Shown here one piece after another: positions 1 to 6,360 of a stretch of DNA of 10,438 bases. Each line of letters starts with the position of its first letter. Position 1 is the stretch's first letter. This DNA comes from Aquificaceae bacterium (GTDB lineage: Bacteria > Aquificota > Aquificia > Aquificales > Aquificaceae), in the NCBI GenBank assembly GCA_015487535.1, contig WFPN01000174.1, positions 1 to 10,438 of the forward strand, read 5' to 3'. Below the pieces are notes generated by a model. That model did not search any database, was not told the DNA's origin, and saw nothing but the letters and a program-made list of their open reading frames with translations. Position numbers and translations under genes: made by a program.

Positions 1-376
1 CTTCGGGGATCCTCTTTACCTCCTCCCTCCTGACCTCTATGTTGGGGTGGCTCTCGATCTTCTCCGTTATGTAGCTTGCAAAGATCTTTCTGTCCACACC
101 GAGGGCTCCCCCAGCAGGCACCCTCGCCTCCTTGGCAGCCTCTATGACCAGGGAACCTAACATGCTCATCTCGGCCTTGAGGAGCCCGGCCCCCGTCGTT
201 ATATCCATACCTCCGAGGGTGTTGCTGCACACCAGCTCCGCCAGCTTTCCGGTTTTGTGGGCGGGGGTCTTCTTATTAGGTCTCATCTCGTAGAGGATTA
301 CCTTGTGGCCTTCGTTTGCCAGTCTCCAGGCAGCCTCCGTTCCGGCCAGACCACCGCCGATGACGATTACCTTCAT
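1..376 (-). CDS. trmFO: TrmFO, folate/FAD-dependent tRNA U54 methyltransferase (N-terminal part)
   Basis: Translating the minus strand from the ATG at 376-374 gives 125 residues, and the gene runs off the left edge. The N-terminus has a Rossmann FAD-binding motif (VIGGGLAGTEAAW, residues 5-17), then the family signatures YEMRP (29-33), TPAH (37-40) and AELVCSNTLGG (46-56). The cysteine at residue 50 lies in the conserved CSN motif. This pattern separates TrmFO from its relative MnmG. Family knowledge: the cytoplasmic flavoprotein uses methylenetetrahydrofolate and reduced FAD to make 5-methyluridine at position 54 of the tRNA T-loop. Full-length members have about 430-450 residues, so roughly 70% is outside the window. 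No Shine-Dalgarno sequence precedes the ATG. The sequence just upstream is AT-rich (TATATTATAG on the coding strand, ending 4 bases before ATG), so a very short leader is possible. It is divergent from the sigma factor across 38 bp. Confidence 0.93.
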   Translation of the reverse strand, partial: MKVIVIGGGLAGTEAAWRLANEGHKVILYEMRPNKKTPAHKTGKLAELVCSNTLGGMDITTGAGLLKAEMSMLGSLVIEAAKEARVPAGGALGVDRKIFASYITEKIESHPNIEVRREEVKRIPE

Positions 377-380
377 GAAC

Positions 381-386
381 TATAAT
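381..386 (+). promoter_or_regulatory. Candidate -10 box for the ECF sigma gene
   Basis: A perfect TATAAT lies 28 bases before the sigma-factor ATG in the 38-bp divergent gap. The best -35 candidate is ATGACG at 360-365 with a 15-bp spacer, which is poor. A start of transcription near 393 would leave a leader of about 20 nt. The same AT-rich block may serve trmFO in the other direction. Confidence 0.4.
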
Positions 387-396
387 ATAGACGTAT

Positions 397-413
397 AACA
401 CATACTTAAAAAG
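397..413 (+). repeat. Copy 1 of AACACAYACTTAAAAAG repeat
   Basis: AACACATACTTAAAAAG ends one base before the GATG of the sigma-factor start and would lie in the mRNA leader if transcription begins near 393. It is the near-identical partner of 3850-3866. Both copies are in short intergenic gaps on the same strand. Confidence 0.45.
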
Positions 414-414
414 G

Positions 415-954
415 ATGGACGAGATATCCCTTATACAGGAGATAGCCAAAGGCGACGAAGAGGCACTCAAGAAATTAATACGACTTTACAAAAACAGAGT
501 TTTCCTCTACACATACGGGATACTCAGGGACTACGAGGACAGCGAGGAGGCAACCGCAGAGGTCTTCTTTCAGGTATGGAGATCGGCGAAAAAGTTCAAG
601 GGCAGATCCCGGGTGAGCACATGGATATTCGGTATAGCGAGGAATGTGTGCATGAACCTACTTAGAAAAAGGAAGAGGCGATTCCAGACCCTAGAGATAA
701 TGGAAAGGGACGCTGTATATGAGGAAGTGGACCTTGATGAGAATATAGAGATACTGAGACAGGCCATAGATCAGCTCCCCCCAGCGCACAGGGAGGTTAT
801 CCATCTCGCCTTTTACGAAGAGCTCCCTTACAGTGAAATAGCCCAGATACTCAAGGTTCCTGAAAACACGGTGAAAACCAGGGTCTTTTACGCCAAGAAA
901 AAGCTCAGGGAAATAGTTAAGAGGTTGAAGGGTGAGGATAAAGAGGGCTCTTGA
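415..954 (+). CDS. ECF-type RNA polymerase sigma factor
   Basis: This 179-residue protein has the two-domain layout of extracytoplasmic-function sigma-70 factors. Region 2 is at about residues 19-88 (an EALKKLIRLY-type start, DSEEATAEVFFQVWR at 42-56, then the STWIFGIARN core at 68-77 that contacts the -10 element and polymerase). After an acidic linker (about 98-112), region 4 is at about 113-170, with LPPAHREVI and a helix-turn-helix (YSEIAQILKVPENTVKTRV, 139-157) that would read the -35 element. It lacks regions 1 and 3. The start is fixed by the family pattern LIQEIAKGDEEAL just after the Met, although AAGG directly abuts the ATG and cannot act as a normally spaced Shine-Dalgarno site. 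It overlaps the next gene by 23 bp. The paired membrane protein suggests control by an envelope signal (inference). I cannot assign an ECF subgroup by eye. Confidence 0.93.
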   Translation: MDEISLIQEIAKGDEEALKKLIRLYKNRVFLYTYGILRDYEDSEEATAEVFFQVWRSAKKFKGRSRVSTWIFGIARNVCMNLLRKRKRRFQTLEIMERDAVYEEVDLDENIEILRQAIDQLPPAHREVIHLAFYEELPYSEIAQILKVPENTVKTRVFYAKKKLREIVKRLKGEDKEGS

Positions 955-1321
955 GGCTTACTACGAAAAGGTAAAAACCCCGGAGGGGGTGGAGTCTGAT
1001 GTCCTGTACAGGATAGAAAAGGAAAGATCCAGGAAGTGGAAGAAGATAGCCTTAGCAGAGTTCGCTTTCTTCCTTTTGATAACCGGGCTGTCCCTATACT
1101 TTTTCTTAACTCCCTCCGAGTACGAGACTATGGGTGCTGAGGAACATGTAAAGGTGAGACTGGTGAAAAATGTAGGCTTGATCGATCTTTCGGAGGATCT
1201 ATCGAGATACTCGCTCAGGATAGAAGGTCCTTACGGAAACAAAGATTATTTCCTTATAGGAAGTTACGACAGGATAGAAGATTTCTTAAAAAACACCGAT
1301 GCTTTCGAGAGGCTCAACTGA
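932..1321 (+). CDS. Single-pass membrane protein, probable anti-sigma factor
   Basis: A 129-residue protein starts at GTG (932), with GAGG 7 bases upstream inside the sigma gene. The reading frame overlaps the sigma factor by 23 bp, so translation is probably coupled. Visible layout: a basic cytoplasmic N-terminal segment (1-37), one hydrophobic helix (about 38-60, rich in F and L), and a mixed beta-like outer domain (about 65-129) ending near YDRIEDFLKNTDAFERLN. The topology and the overlap with an ECF sigma factor are those of a membrane anti-sigma factor, but this is inference. The cytoplasmic part is very short and has no zinc-binding HxxxCxxC motif; in fact the protein has no cysteine at all. 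It could instead be an unrelated partner or sensor subunit. Its last 36 bp overlap the 3' end of the convergent lipoprotein gene. Confidence 0.7.
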   Translation: MRIKRALEAYYEKVKTPEGVESDVLYRIEKERSRKWKKIALAEFAFFLLITGLSLYFFLTPSEYETMGAEEHVKVRLVKNVGLIDLSEDLSRYSLRIEGPYGNKDYFLIGSYDRIEDFLKNTDAFERLN

Positions 1322-2824
1322 TACGTAAGCCTTGCCGTCGTTAGAATAACACTTGAGCCTGTAAAAAATACCTTCTTCGAACTCGTCTTTGAGATCTATA
1401 CCCATAAGATCCTTTAGCTTTATATAACTCCTCCAGGGAGGTATCCTATCTATAAATAACCTGTAACTCTCCCCCTCCAGTAGCAGCTCGCACTCACCAA
1501 GTTCACCCTCCCTAATGAACTTGAAAAATAGTGTATTCTCTCTGAGTTCGGCCAGGATTTCTCTTATATCTAACTTGGGAAACACCACCTCTTTACCTTC
1601 CACAAGAGCACCTACCTTTCTGCCAGCCTTCTCTACTTCTAGATAGGTTTCAGGTGGTAGAGTGTCGAATACGGGTACTTTTATCTCTTTTATACCTTCA
1701 CAGAATCCTTCCAATTCAATGCCTTCCCCGTATATCCTTAAACCCCCACTTATGCCCTCGGGAACGGATATTATCAAGGTATCTATAAATAACTCGCCCT
1801 CGCCGTTAAAACCCTCGGGAAGCTCCCTCTCTAGGCTCCAGTTGTATATGCAGTTCTCGGTTCCGAGCGTCCCGTAAACCTTGAGTCTGTAGTCAATATC
1901 GGGACTGTACCAGAAGTGATCCTTGGTGCTTGCCAAGAACTTCACTCCATTATAAACCCCGTATATCTCAACCCGTTCCGGCATAAGGCCCGAAAAACCA
2001 AGCTTGAGCGGAAGGCAGTCTGGCTCTGTAAGCGTCAGGCATGTGGAGTGGTTAAATATCACCACACCTTCCTGAGGAACTCCAAAAAAGGTATAAATCC
2101 CCTCACCTATGCCCGAAAGAACCAGCGAACCATCCGAGAAGAGCCTGCCTGTTGGAACGCTTATGTTATCCCCCGGGGAAACCCCTCCCTCGTAACTCCC
2201 GGTCAGATAAAGGAAAGCTTCCCCCTGTGGTATTTCTACAGAAAAGCTCTTTGTATCTTCTTTGTAAAGGAATATATCTGAAAGTGCGTAAGAGTATGTA
2301 TATCTAACAGATCTATCCTTATCAACGTAAGCTACATAGCTTCCGATCAGATATGTATCGAGCGGCTCATCACCGGTTTTTTCTGGACCGAATCCCATGT
2401 ACAGATCCTCGTTAACCTTAAATAGTTCTATTTCTGTAGGTACCTCCGTGTCGATATACCTGAGCAGTCCATAAACCTTTGCGCTGGATGGATGCAGCTC
2501 TATTACGATCCTGCTGCCCGGGTTTACATCTGTAGTCTTAGCCCCGTAATAGACAGGATTTCCAAGGTTGTCATACACTGTAGCCTCGAAGAGCCTCTCG
2601 GAGCCTTCGGGAATAGGAATATCGAACTCAACCACGTCCCCCGGGAAGAAGATCCCGGTCCTCTTAGCCATCAGAGGTTCGAACTCCTCTCCTGAAACCC
2701 TTACCTCCACCGCGGTAAAGTAGGGAGCATCCACCACCCCTTTGAAGCTGAGCCGGATCTTCGGCTCCCTTCCCTGCCCCCCGCCGCAGGATAGGACAAG
2801 CGCCGCCAGCAGAAGGAAGAGCAT
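1286..2824 (-). CDS. Large predicted lipoprotein, function unknown
   Basis: This 512-residue protein starts at the ATG at 2824-2822; an in-frame TAA four codons upstream fixes the start. Residues 1-12 are hydrophobic and lead to a lipobox (LVLSC, Cys13) followed by GGGQG, so the mature protein should be lipid-anchored, probably facing the periplasm or outer membrane. The signal peptide is very short and has no Lys or Arg before the lipid Cys, which is unusual. The rest is rich in predicted beta strands, with many short acidic, Gly- and Tyr-rich stretches suggesting tandem beta-sandwich domains, and includes several scattered cysteines. I recognise no enzyme motif. No Shine-Dalgarno sequence precedes the start, and the 5' end is only 20 bp from the divergent subtilase. 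The 3' end overlaps the probable anti-sigma gene by 36 bp on the opposite strand. Confidence 0.82.
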   Translation of the reverse strand: MLFLLLAALVLSCGGGQGREPKIRLSFKGVVDAPYFTAVEVRVSGEEFEPLMAKRTGIFFPGDVVEFDIPIPEGSERLFEATVYDNLGNPVYYGAKTTDVNPGSRIVIELHPSSAKVYGLLRYIDTEVPTEIELFKVNEDLYMGFGPEKTGDEPLDTYLIGSYVAYVDKDRSVRYTYSYALSDIFLYKEDTKSFSVEIPQGEAFLYLTGSYEGGVSPGDNISVPTGRLFSDGSLVLSGIGEGIYTFFGVPQEGVVIFNHSTCLTLTEPDCLPLKLGFSGLMPERVEIYGVYNGVKFLASTKDHFWYSPDIDYRLKVYGTLGTENCIYNWSLERELPEGFNGEGELFIDTLIISVPEGISGGLRIYGEGIELEGFCEGIKEIKVPVFDTLPPETYLEVEKAGRKVGALVEGKEVVFPKLDIREILAELRENTLFFKFIREGELGECELLLEGESYRLFIDRIPPWRSYIKLKDLMGIDLKDEFEEGIFYRLKCYSNDGKAYVSVEPLESIGVF

Positions 2825-2844
2825 GATAATATCTTAATCTGGAG

Positions 2845-3831
2845 ATGAAGCTCATACTCGCCATTCTCCTTTCCTTTTCTCTCCTCTACTCTCAAACCGT
2901 CGTAGTTCCCATACCGGGCGAGAGAAAGAGTGAAGGAGGCGGAGGAGGGGGTAGCGGTGTTGGTTTGGTAATAGGGGCTCTCGTCGGAGCAGGCTTAATT
3001 TTTCTATTAACAAAGACTGTCCTCTCCAAGCCCCCCACCGAGACCCAGAAACTCCTCTTCATACCTTTCCAGTTCATAGCCGTTTACAGAGGGGAGCTTC
3101 CCTCGGACGTTGAAGCCAAGGAGACCGTAGAGTTTGAAGGCCTCAAGTTTTCCATGATAGAGTGGAGGGAGGAGAAAGAGGAGCTCAGAAAAGCCCTCGA
3201 GGGAAAAGTTCTTTTCCTCCAGCCCAACTACGTTTACGAAACCTTTGGGGAAGGGAAACTTGAAACTTATACTTCGGAAACATCTAACCAAGTGGTAGCG
3301 GTTCTCGATACCGGGGCCGATACAGATCTTTTGAAGGACGTCCTCATCGAAATAAGAAATATGAGGCCGGATCCCTACAGACCCGAGTCCCACGGAACGG
3401 CTGTTGTTTATCTGGCACATCTGCCTAAGAAGGCAAGAGTTGTCCTCTACAGGGTCTGCTCCGGCAGAAGGTGCGACAGCTGGAGCATAACCAAGGCGCT
3501 GGTAGATGTTCTGAGAAGAAATATAAAGGTGGTAAACATGTCCTTTGGTACCTCTGCAAACGACAGGGTCGTTGAGCTTCTCTTAAAGATAGCATACAAA
3601 AAGGGAGTAAAAATAACCGCACCCGTGGGAAACAGACCCTCTGAAAAGCTCCCCTTCCCTGCAAGGCTTCCAGAGGTCATCTCTGTTGCCGGCTCCCCCT
3701 GTTTTCCCAAAAAGGTGTGCATGCGTGCTGACGTTAGGGAGCCTTACGAGTTCGAGACCCCATTTGGAAATGTAAGAGGGACTTCCTTCTCGAGCGCCTT
3801 CTATGCTGGTAAAATTACCCGGGAGTTTTGA
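2845..3831 (+). CDS. Compact S8 (subtilisin-like) serine protease
   Basis: In this 328-residue exported protein, residues 1-16 look like a signal peptide (MKLILAILLSFSLLYS). A run of glycines (31-36) leads into a second hydrophobic segment (about 39-60) that may anchor the protein in the membrane. Residues about 69-134 resemble a subtilase propeptide, ending in LQPNYVYETF. The catalytic domain then shows the full S8 set in order: Asp155 (VAVLDTG), His183 (SHGTAV), oxyanion Asn263 (PVGN) and Ser314 (GTSFSSA). Only 14 residues follow the active-site Ser, whereas most subtilases have a further helix and strand there. Continuing the other two frames after the stop shows no typical continuation. 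It may be a minimal or a C-terminally truncated enzyme; activity is plausible but not certain. GGAG touches the ATG with no spacer, so initiation signals are odd. The substrate is unknown. Confidence 0.88.
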   Translation: MKLILAILLSFSLLYSQTVVVPIPGERKSEGGGGGGSGVGLVIGALVGAGLIFLLTKTVLSKPPTETQKLLFIPFQFIAVYRGELPSDVEAKETVEFEGLKFSMIEWREEKEELRKALEGKVLFLQPNYVYETFGEGKLETYTSETSNQVVAVLDTGADTDLLKDVLIEIRNMRPDPYRPESHGTAVVYLAHLPKKARVVLYRVCSGRRCDSWSITKALVDVLRRNIKVVNMSFGTSANDRVVELLLKIAYKKGVKITAPVGNRPSEKLPFPARLPEVISVAGSPCFPKKVCMRADVREPYEFETPFGNVRGTSFSSAFYAGKITREF

Positions 3832-3849
3832 ACTTTTCTGGTGGGCCGG

Positions 3850-3866
3850 AACACACACTTAAAAAG
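3850..3866 (+). repeat. Copy 2 of AACACAYACTTAAAAAG repeat
   Basis: AACACACACTTAAAAAG here matches AACACATACTTAAAAAG at 397-413, directly before the ECF sigma start, at 16 of 17 positions. Here it begins inside GGAAC (3848-3852), which resembles the -35 core recognised by many ECF sigma factors, with GTCT 17 bases further on (3870-3873). The role is inferred only. Confidence 0.45.
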
Positions 3867-3874
3867 CAGGTCTT

Positions 3875-3888
3875 GAACTAAAAAGTTC
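3875..3888 (+). promoter_or_regulatory. Short dyad next to the -35 box, possible operator
   Basis: GAACT-AAAA-AGTTC is a perfect 5-bp inverted repeat with a 4-base loop. It ends directly before the -35 box at 3889, where an activator or repressor could bind. It has no T-tract after it, so it is not a good terminator for the upstream subtilase. It is short enough to be chance. Confidence 0.25.
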
Positions 3889-3917
3889 TTGACTTGCCTC
3901 CGATGCTCTTTTATAAT
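3889..3917 (+). promoter_or_regulatory. Strong sigma-70-type promoter for the 662-residue lipoprotein
   Basis: TTGACT (3889-3894) and TATAAT (3912-3917) are separated by exactly 17 bp, the best housekeeping promoter in the window. Transcription would start near 3924, giving a leader of about 30 nt with an excellent ribosome-binding site. This suggests the downstream lipoprotein is abundantly made. Confidence 0.85.
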
Positions 3918-3938
3918 TTGGGAAGCAAATTTTAGTAA

Positions 3939-3946
3939 GAGGAGGG
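3939..3946 (+). promoter_or_regulatory. Consensus ribosome-binding site
   Basis: GAGGAGGG lies 7 bases before the ATG at 3954. It is worth noting because most other starts in the window have weak, misplaced or no Shine-Dalgarno sequence. Confidence 0.85.
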
Positions 3947-3953
3947 ATCAGAG

Positions 3954-5942
3954 ATGAGCAAAAAGAAGCTGCTCTTAGCATCGGCAGTTTTCGCAGCAGG
4001 CATGTTTGCGGCCTCCTGTGGTGGAGGAGGTGACGGAGGAACTACTCCTGAGGCCGGTGGAGGTGAAGGAGGCGGAGAAGGTGGAGGAACTGGTGGCGCA
4101 CCTGCTACTGTTGTAAAGAAGGTACTTGCCGTTGCTCAAGCTGCGAGCGCTGGTGTTGCAGGGGCACAGTACAAATACTATGTTTTCTCCTTGAAAGACG
4201 ACGGAACACTTGACAAAACGCTCGTGTCTAACGACAGTTCCTTTGACACTCCCATGTATGGGATACACGAATTCGCCAACGGAAATAAACTCCTTCAGGA
4301 CGCCGCTGGAAATTTCTATCTCTATGATCAAGCGAATAACAAGCTCGTTAACCTCAACTACAGCTCTGGTTCTTATGGTATTAATGCCTTTGCATCGCTT
4401 ACACCCACTTATGTCAGGGATAATAACTGGAACTTTATATTCTCAAATGGGACAAAGGTTTCCTTCGATAATACTAACTTACCCCAGTTTACTGGTAATT
4501 ATGTTGTAGGTATAGAAAGTGGCTCTAACGATCTGATCGTGGTTAATCTGACAGATGGTAGTAAAACCGTTATAAAAGCGGGAGTAAATCCTGCTAATGT
4601 TACAAGTCTGGCTTCTCTGGGACCAGTTGTTGTGGTTCAGGATTCAAATGATTACGCCTATGTGGTTATGGATAACGGTAGTTACGCAGAGCTCCCGTCC
4701 GACACCAGTTTCAACGTTAGGGATGCATCGTGGAACAATATGCAAGCTGTCAAGTCAGGAAGTGATTACTACCTTGCTATAGGTGACACGATAAGCGGCA
4801 ATCTTTATTACATGAAAGTGTCCGGAACTACAGTCTCTTACGACACGCCTATTAGTTACTTAGCAGCTGCAAATGTACCGGCAAATGGCGAGGCTGTGAT
4901 TCAAGGAGAGGACAGACTTGACGCATCTGGTAACCTCTTTACAGTGTTAGGAATTGATACAGATTCTTTAGCAGGAGCGGACGCATACAAACCCCGTGTC
5001 TACTCAAACCCCGCAAGCTTAGTCTCTTATGAGCCCACATCTAGCTATACAAGCTTGAGCCTGTCTGATTTGAATGGTGTGAGTACTGGCACTCCGAGTA
5101 TGGTAGGTGATGGAGTAGCCGTGTACTACGATAGCTCTAACTATATCTTTGTAAACACATCCGCTACTCCTCAAACGCCTGGTGTTCCCACAGGATTCAT
5201 AGACATATTAAACTGTATGGCTATCAACTCTAACATCCGAATGCAGAGTGGGAATACCTTCCTATGTATAAGCGCTGATAATGCGAATGATGATCCTACC
5301 TACTACGCAGAGATTAGCCCGACTGGTGTTCAAACTTTTACGAAGGGTAAAATCTCAAATGGAACTAATAAGCTCGATAATACAAATAGGGTCGCAAGAC
5401 TTGGATCAACTACTTACTACGAGGAAAAAGATAGCGCAAATAATCCAAACGGCAACATATACGCCTGCACACTCTCTCCCACGCCGTGTAGCAAGCTCTC
5501 AAATGTTAAAAAGTCTGATTTAGTTCCTGCATCCCCTAAAGTTGAAACACAGGCGAATCAGATAGTTAGTGTACACATAGCTTCTAAGTCCTTGTATGTG
5601 ACACATGATGGTACCTCCTGTACTGCTGCGGGCGACCCATTGCCGGTTACGGGTGCAACTATAGTGGATATAGAGAACGACTCCAAGCAGAGCGTGCCGG
5701 TTAACCTAACGGTAAGTTGTGTGAGTGGCTCTGAAGATGATACGGCAAGGCTTAAGGTCGCTCTCCCCATAGACCTTTCCGGTGCTGTAGCTTACGGAAC
5801 GAATCCAGTCCTCAATCCTAAGTGTGCTGCAGCGGGAGGTTTCGATATTCTCAACCTCAGACTTGAAGATGGAACCACCATAAGCTACAACCTTGCAGAC
5901 GAAGGGTTGTGTCTTGTCAACCCCATGGGCTTTGTCAAGTAA
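3954..5942 (+). CDS. Abundant Gly-rich-stalk lipoprotein, function unknown
   Basis: This 662-residue protein starts at ATG 3954, set by the consensus site upstream. Its lipoprotein signal peptide is clear: basic MSKKK, hydrophobic core and lipobox AASC with Cys22. A flexible Gly/Glu/Thr-rich stretch (about 23-48) then acts as a stalk. The body is rich in Asn, Ser, Tyr, Asp and Gly with many short strand-like units (for example YVVMDNGSYAELP, then YYLAIGDTISGNLYYMKV), suggesting a beta-propeller or stacked beta domain; this fold guess is weak. No cysteine occurs between residue 22 and residue 421, while eight occur from 421 to the end, consistent with a disulfide-stabilised C-terminal region outside the cytoplasm. 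I see no catalytic motif. A strong promoter before it and a strong terminator 10 bases after its stop make it a largely self-contained transcription unit. It may be a major surface lipoprotein and a possible substrate or partner of the neighbouring proteases (inference). Confidence 0.87.
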   Translation: MSKKKLLLASAVFAAGMFAASCGGGGDGGTTPEAGGGEGGGEGGGTGGAPATVVKKVLAVAQAASAGVAGAQYKYYVFSLKDDGTLDKTLVSNDSSFDTPMYGIHEFANGNKLLQDAAGNFYLYDQANNKLVNLNYSSGSYGINAFASLTPTYVRDNNWNFIFSNGTKVSFDNTNLPQFTGNYVVGIESGSNDLIVVNLTDGSKTVIKAGVNPANVTSLASLGPVVVVQDSNDYAYVVMDNGSYAELPSDTSFNVRDASWNNMQAVKSGSDYYLAIGDTISGNLYYMKVSGTTVSYDTPISYLAAANVPANGEAVIQGEDRLDASGNLFTVLGIDTDSLAGADAYKPRVYSNPASLVSYEPTSSYTSLSLSDLNGVSTGTPSMVGDGVAVYYDSSNYIFVNTSATPQTPGVPTGFIDILNCMAINSNIRMQSGNTFLCISADNANDDPTYYAEISPTGVQTFTKGKISNGTNKLDNTNRVARLGSTTYYEEKDSANNPNGNIYACTLSPTPCSKLSNVKKSDLVPASPKVETQANQIVSVHIASKSLYVTHDGTSCTAAGDPLPVTGATIVDIENDSKQSVPVNLTVSCVSGSEDDTARLKVALPIDLSGAVAYGTNPVLNPKCAAAGGFDILNLRLEDGTTISYNLADEGLCLVNPMGFVK

Positions 5943-5949
5943 CACAATC

Positions 5950-6360
5950 ATGGGGAGGACTCTTTTCTTGCTAGGAGTCCTCCCTTTTATTTTTCTTTTA
6001 ATCTCCTGTGAAAAACCTAAAGAGTTAGATCCTGAAGAGCTTTCTAAACTTTACGTTCATAAGGTTCTTGTGATGTCCGAAGGCTTAAAAGGTTGTATAG
6101 ACTTTGCAAGGAAATACGGCTTTGTTATAAAAGAGGGAATAAAAAAGAAGGCTGAAATGGAAGAGGTTGAGGAATTTTGCATCAAAAAAGAAAAGTCAAA
6201 GTTCATGCCCCCTAAGAAGGTCTCTGTAGGTAAGAAATACAGGAACGATAAGCTCGGCAAGGCCAACTACGAGATATGGGTCTGGTCTACCAACACTCCT
6301 TATGTTAAGGAACTTGCCTTTGAGAAGGTAGAAGGCATATGGCACTTTTACTTGGAGTGA
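5950..6360 (+). CDS. Small predicted lipoprotein, function unknown
   Basis: Taken from ATG 5950 this is 136 residues: MGRT, a hydrophobic stretch and the lipobox LISC (Cys20), followed by acidic EKPKELDPEE. Two further cysteines (49 and 77) could form a disulfide. The C-terminal part (about 105-136, ending EGIWHFYLE) has the alternating strand look of small NTF2-like or DUF4878-like lipoproteins; this is only a resemblance. The frame is open upstream to an ATG at 5893, but that start lies inside the preceding gene and would put extra residues before a good signal peptide. No Shine-Dalgarno sequence precedes 5950. GGGGAGG at 5952-5958 is 9 bases before an in-frame TTG (5968), an alternative start giving a very short signal peptide. 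The gene overlaps the following subtilase by 22 bp, so the two are probably co-translated, and the small protein could be a partner or chaperone of the protease. Confidence 0.78.
   Translation: MGRTLFLLGVLPFIFLLISCEKPKELDPEELSKLYVHKVLVMSEGLKGCIDFARKYGFVIKEGIKKKAEMEEVEEFCIKKEKSKFMPPKKVSVGKKYRNDKLGKANYEIWVWSTNTPYVKELAFEKVEGIWHFYLE
5953..5996 (+). terminator. Intrinsic terminator overlapping the next gene's signal peptide
   Basis: A perfect 10-bp stem, GGGAGGACTC (5953-5962) pairing with GAGTCCTCCC (5975-5984), encloses a 12-base loop. TTTTATTTTTCTTTT follows, so the site has all the parts of a rho-independent terminator. It sits 10 bases after the stop of the 662-residue lipoprotein gene. It also lies inside the beginning of the next reading frame, which starts at 5950, so read-through would be needed to express the downstream genes from the strong promoter. 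Confidence 0.9.

Noticed and set aside
1916..2281. 121-codon plus-strand frame inside the 512-residue lipoprotein gene
   Set aside because: Antisense shadow: no start signals and no recognisable protein features.
3007..3420. 137-codon minus-strand frame opposite the first subtilase
   Set aside because: Antisense to a gene with an intact catalytic motif set; no start signal.
3875..3888. Dyad GAACTAAAAAGTTC as a terminator for the first subtilase
   Set aside because: Stem is only 5 bp and is not followed by a T-tract; kept only as a weak operator candidate.
5893..5949. Upstream ATG start for the small lipoprotein
   Set aside because: It lies within the preceding gene and would place 19 extra residues before a good lipoprotein signal peptide.
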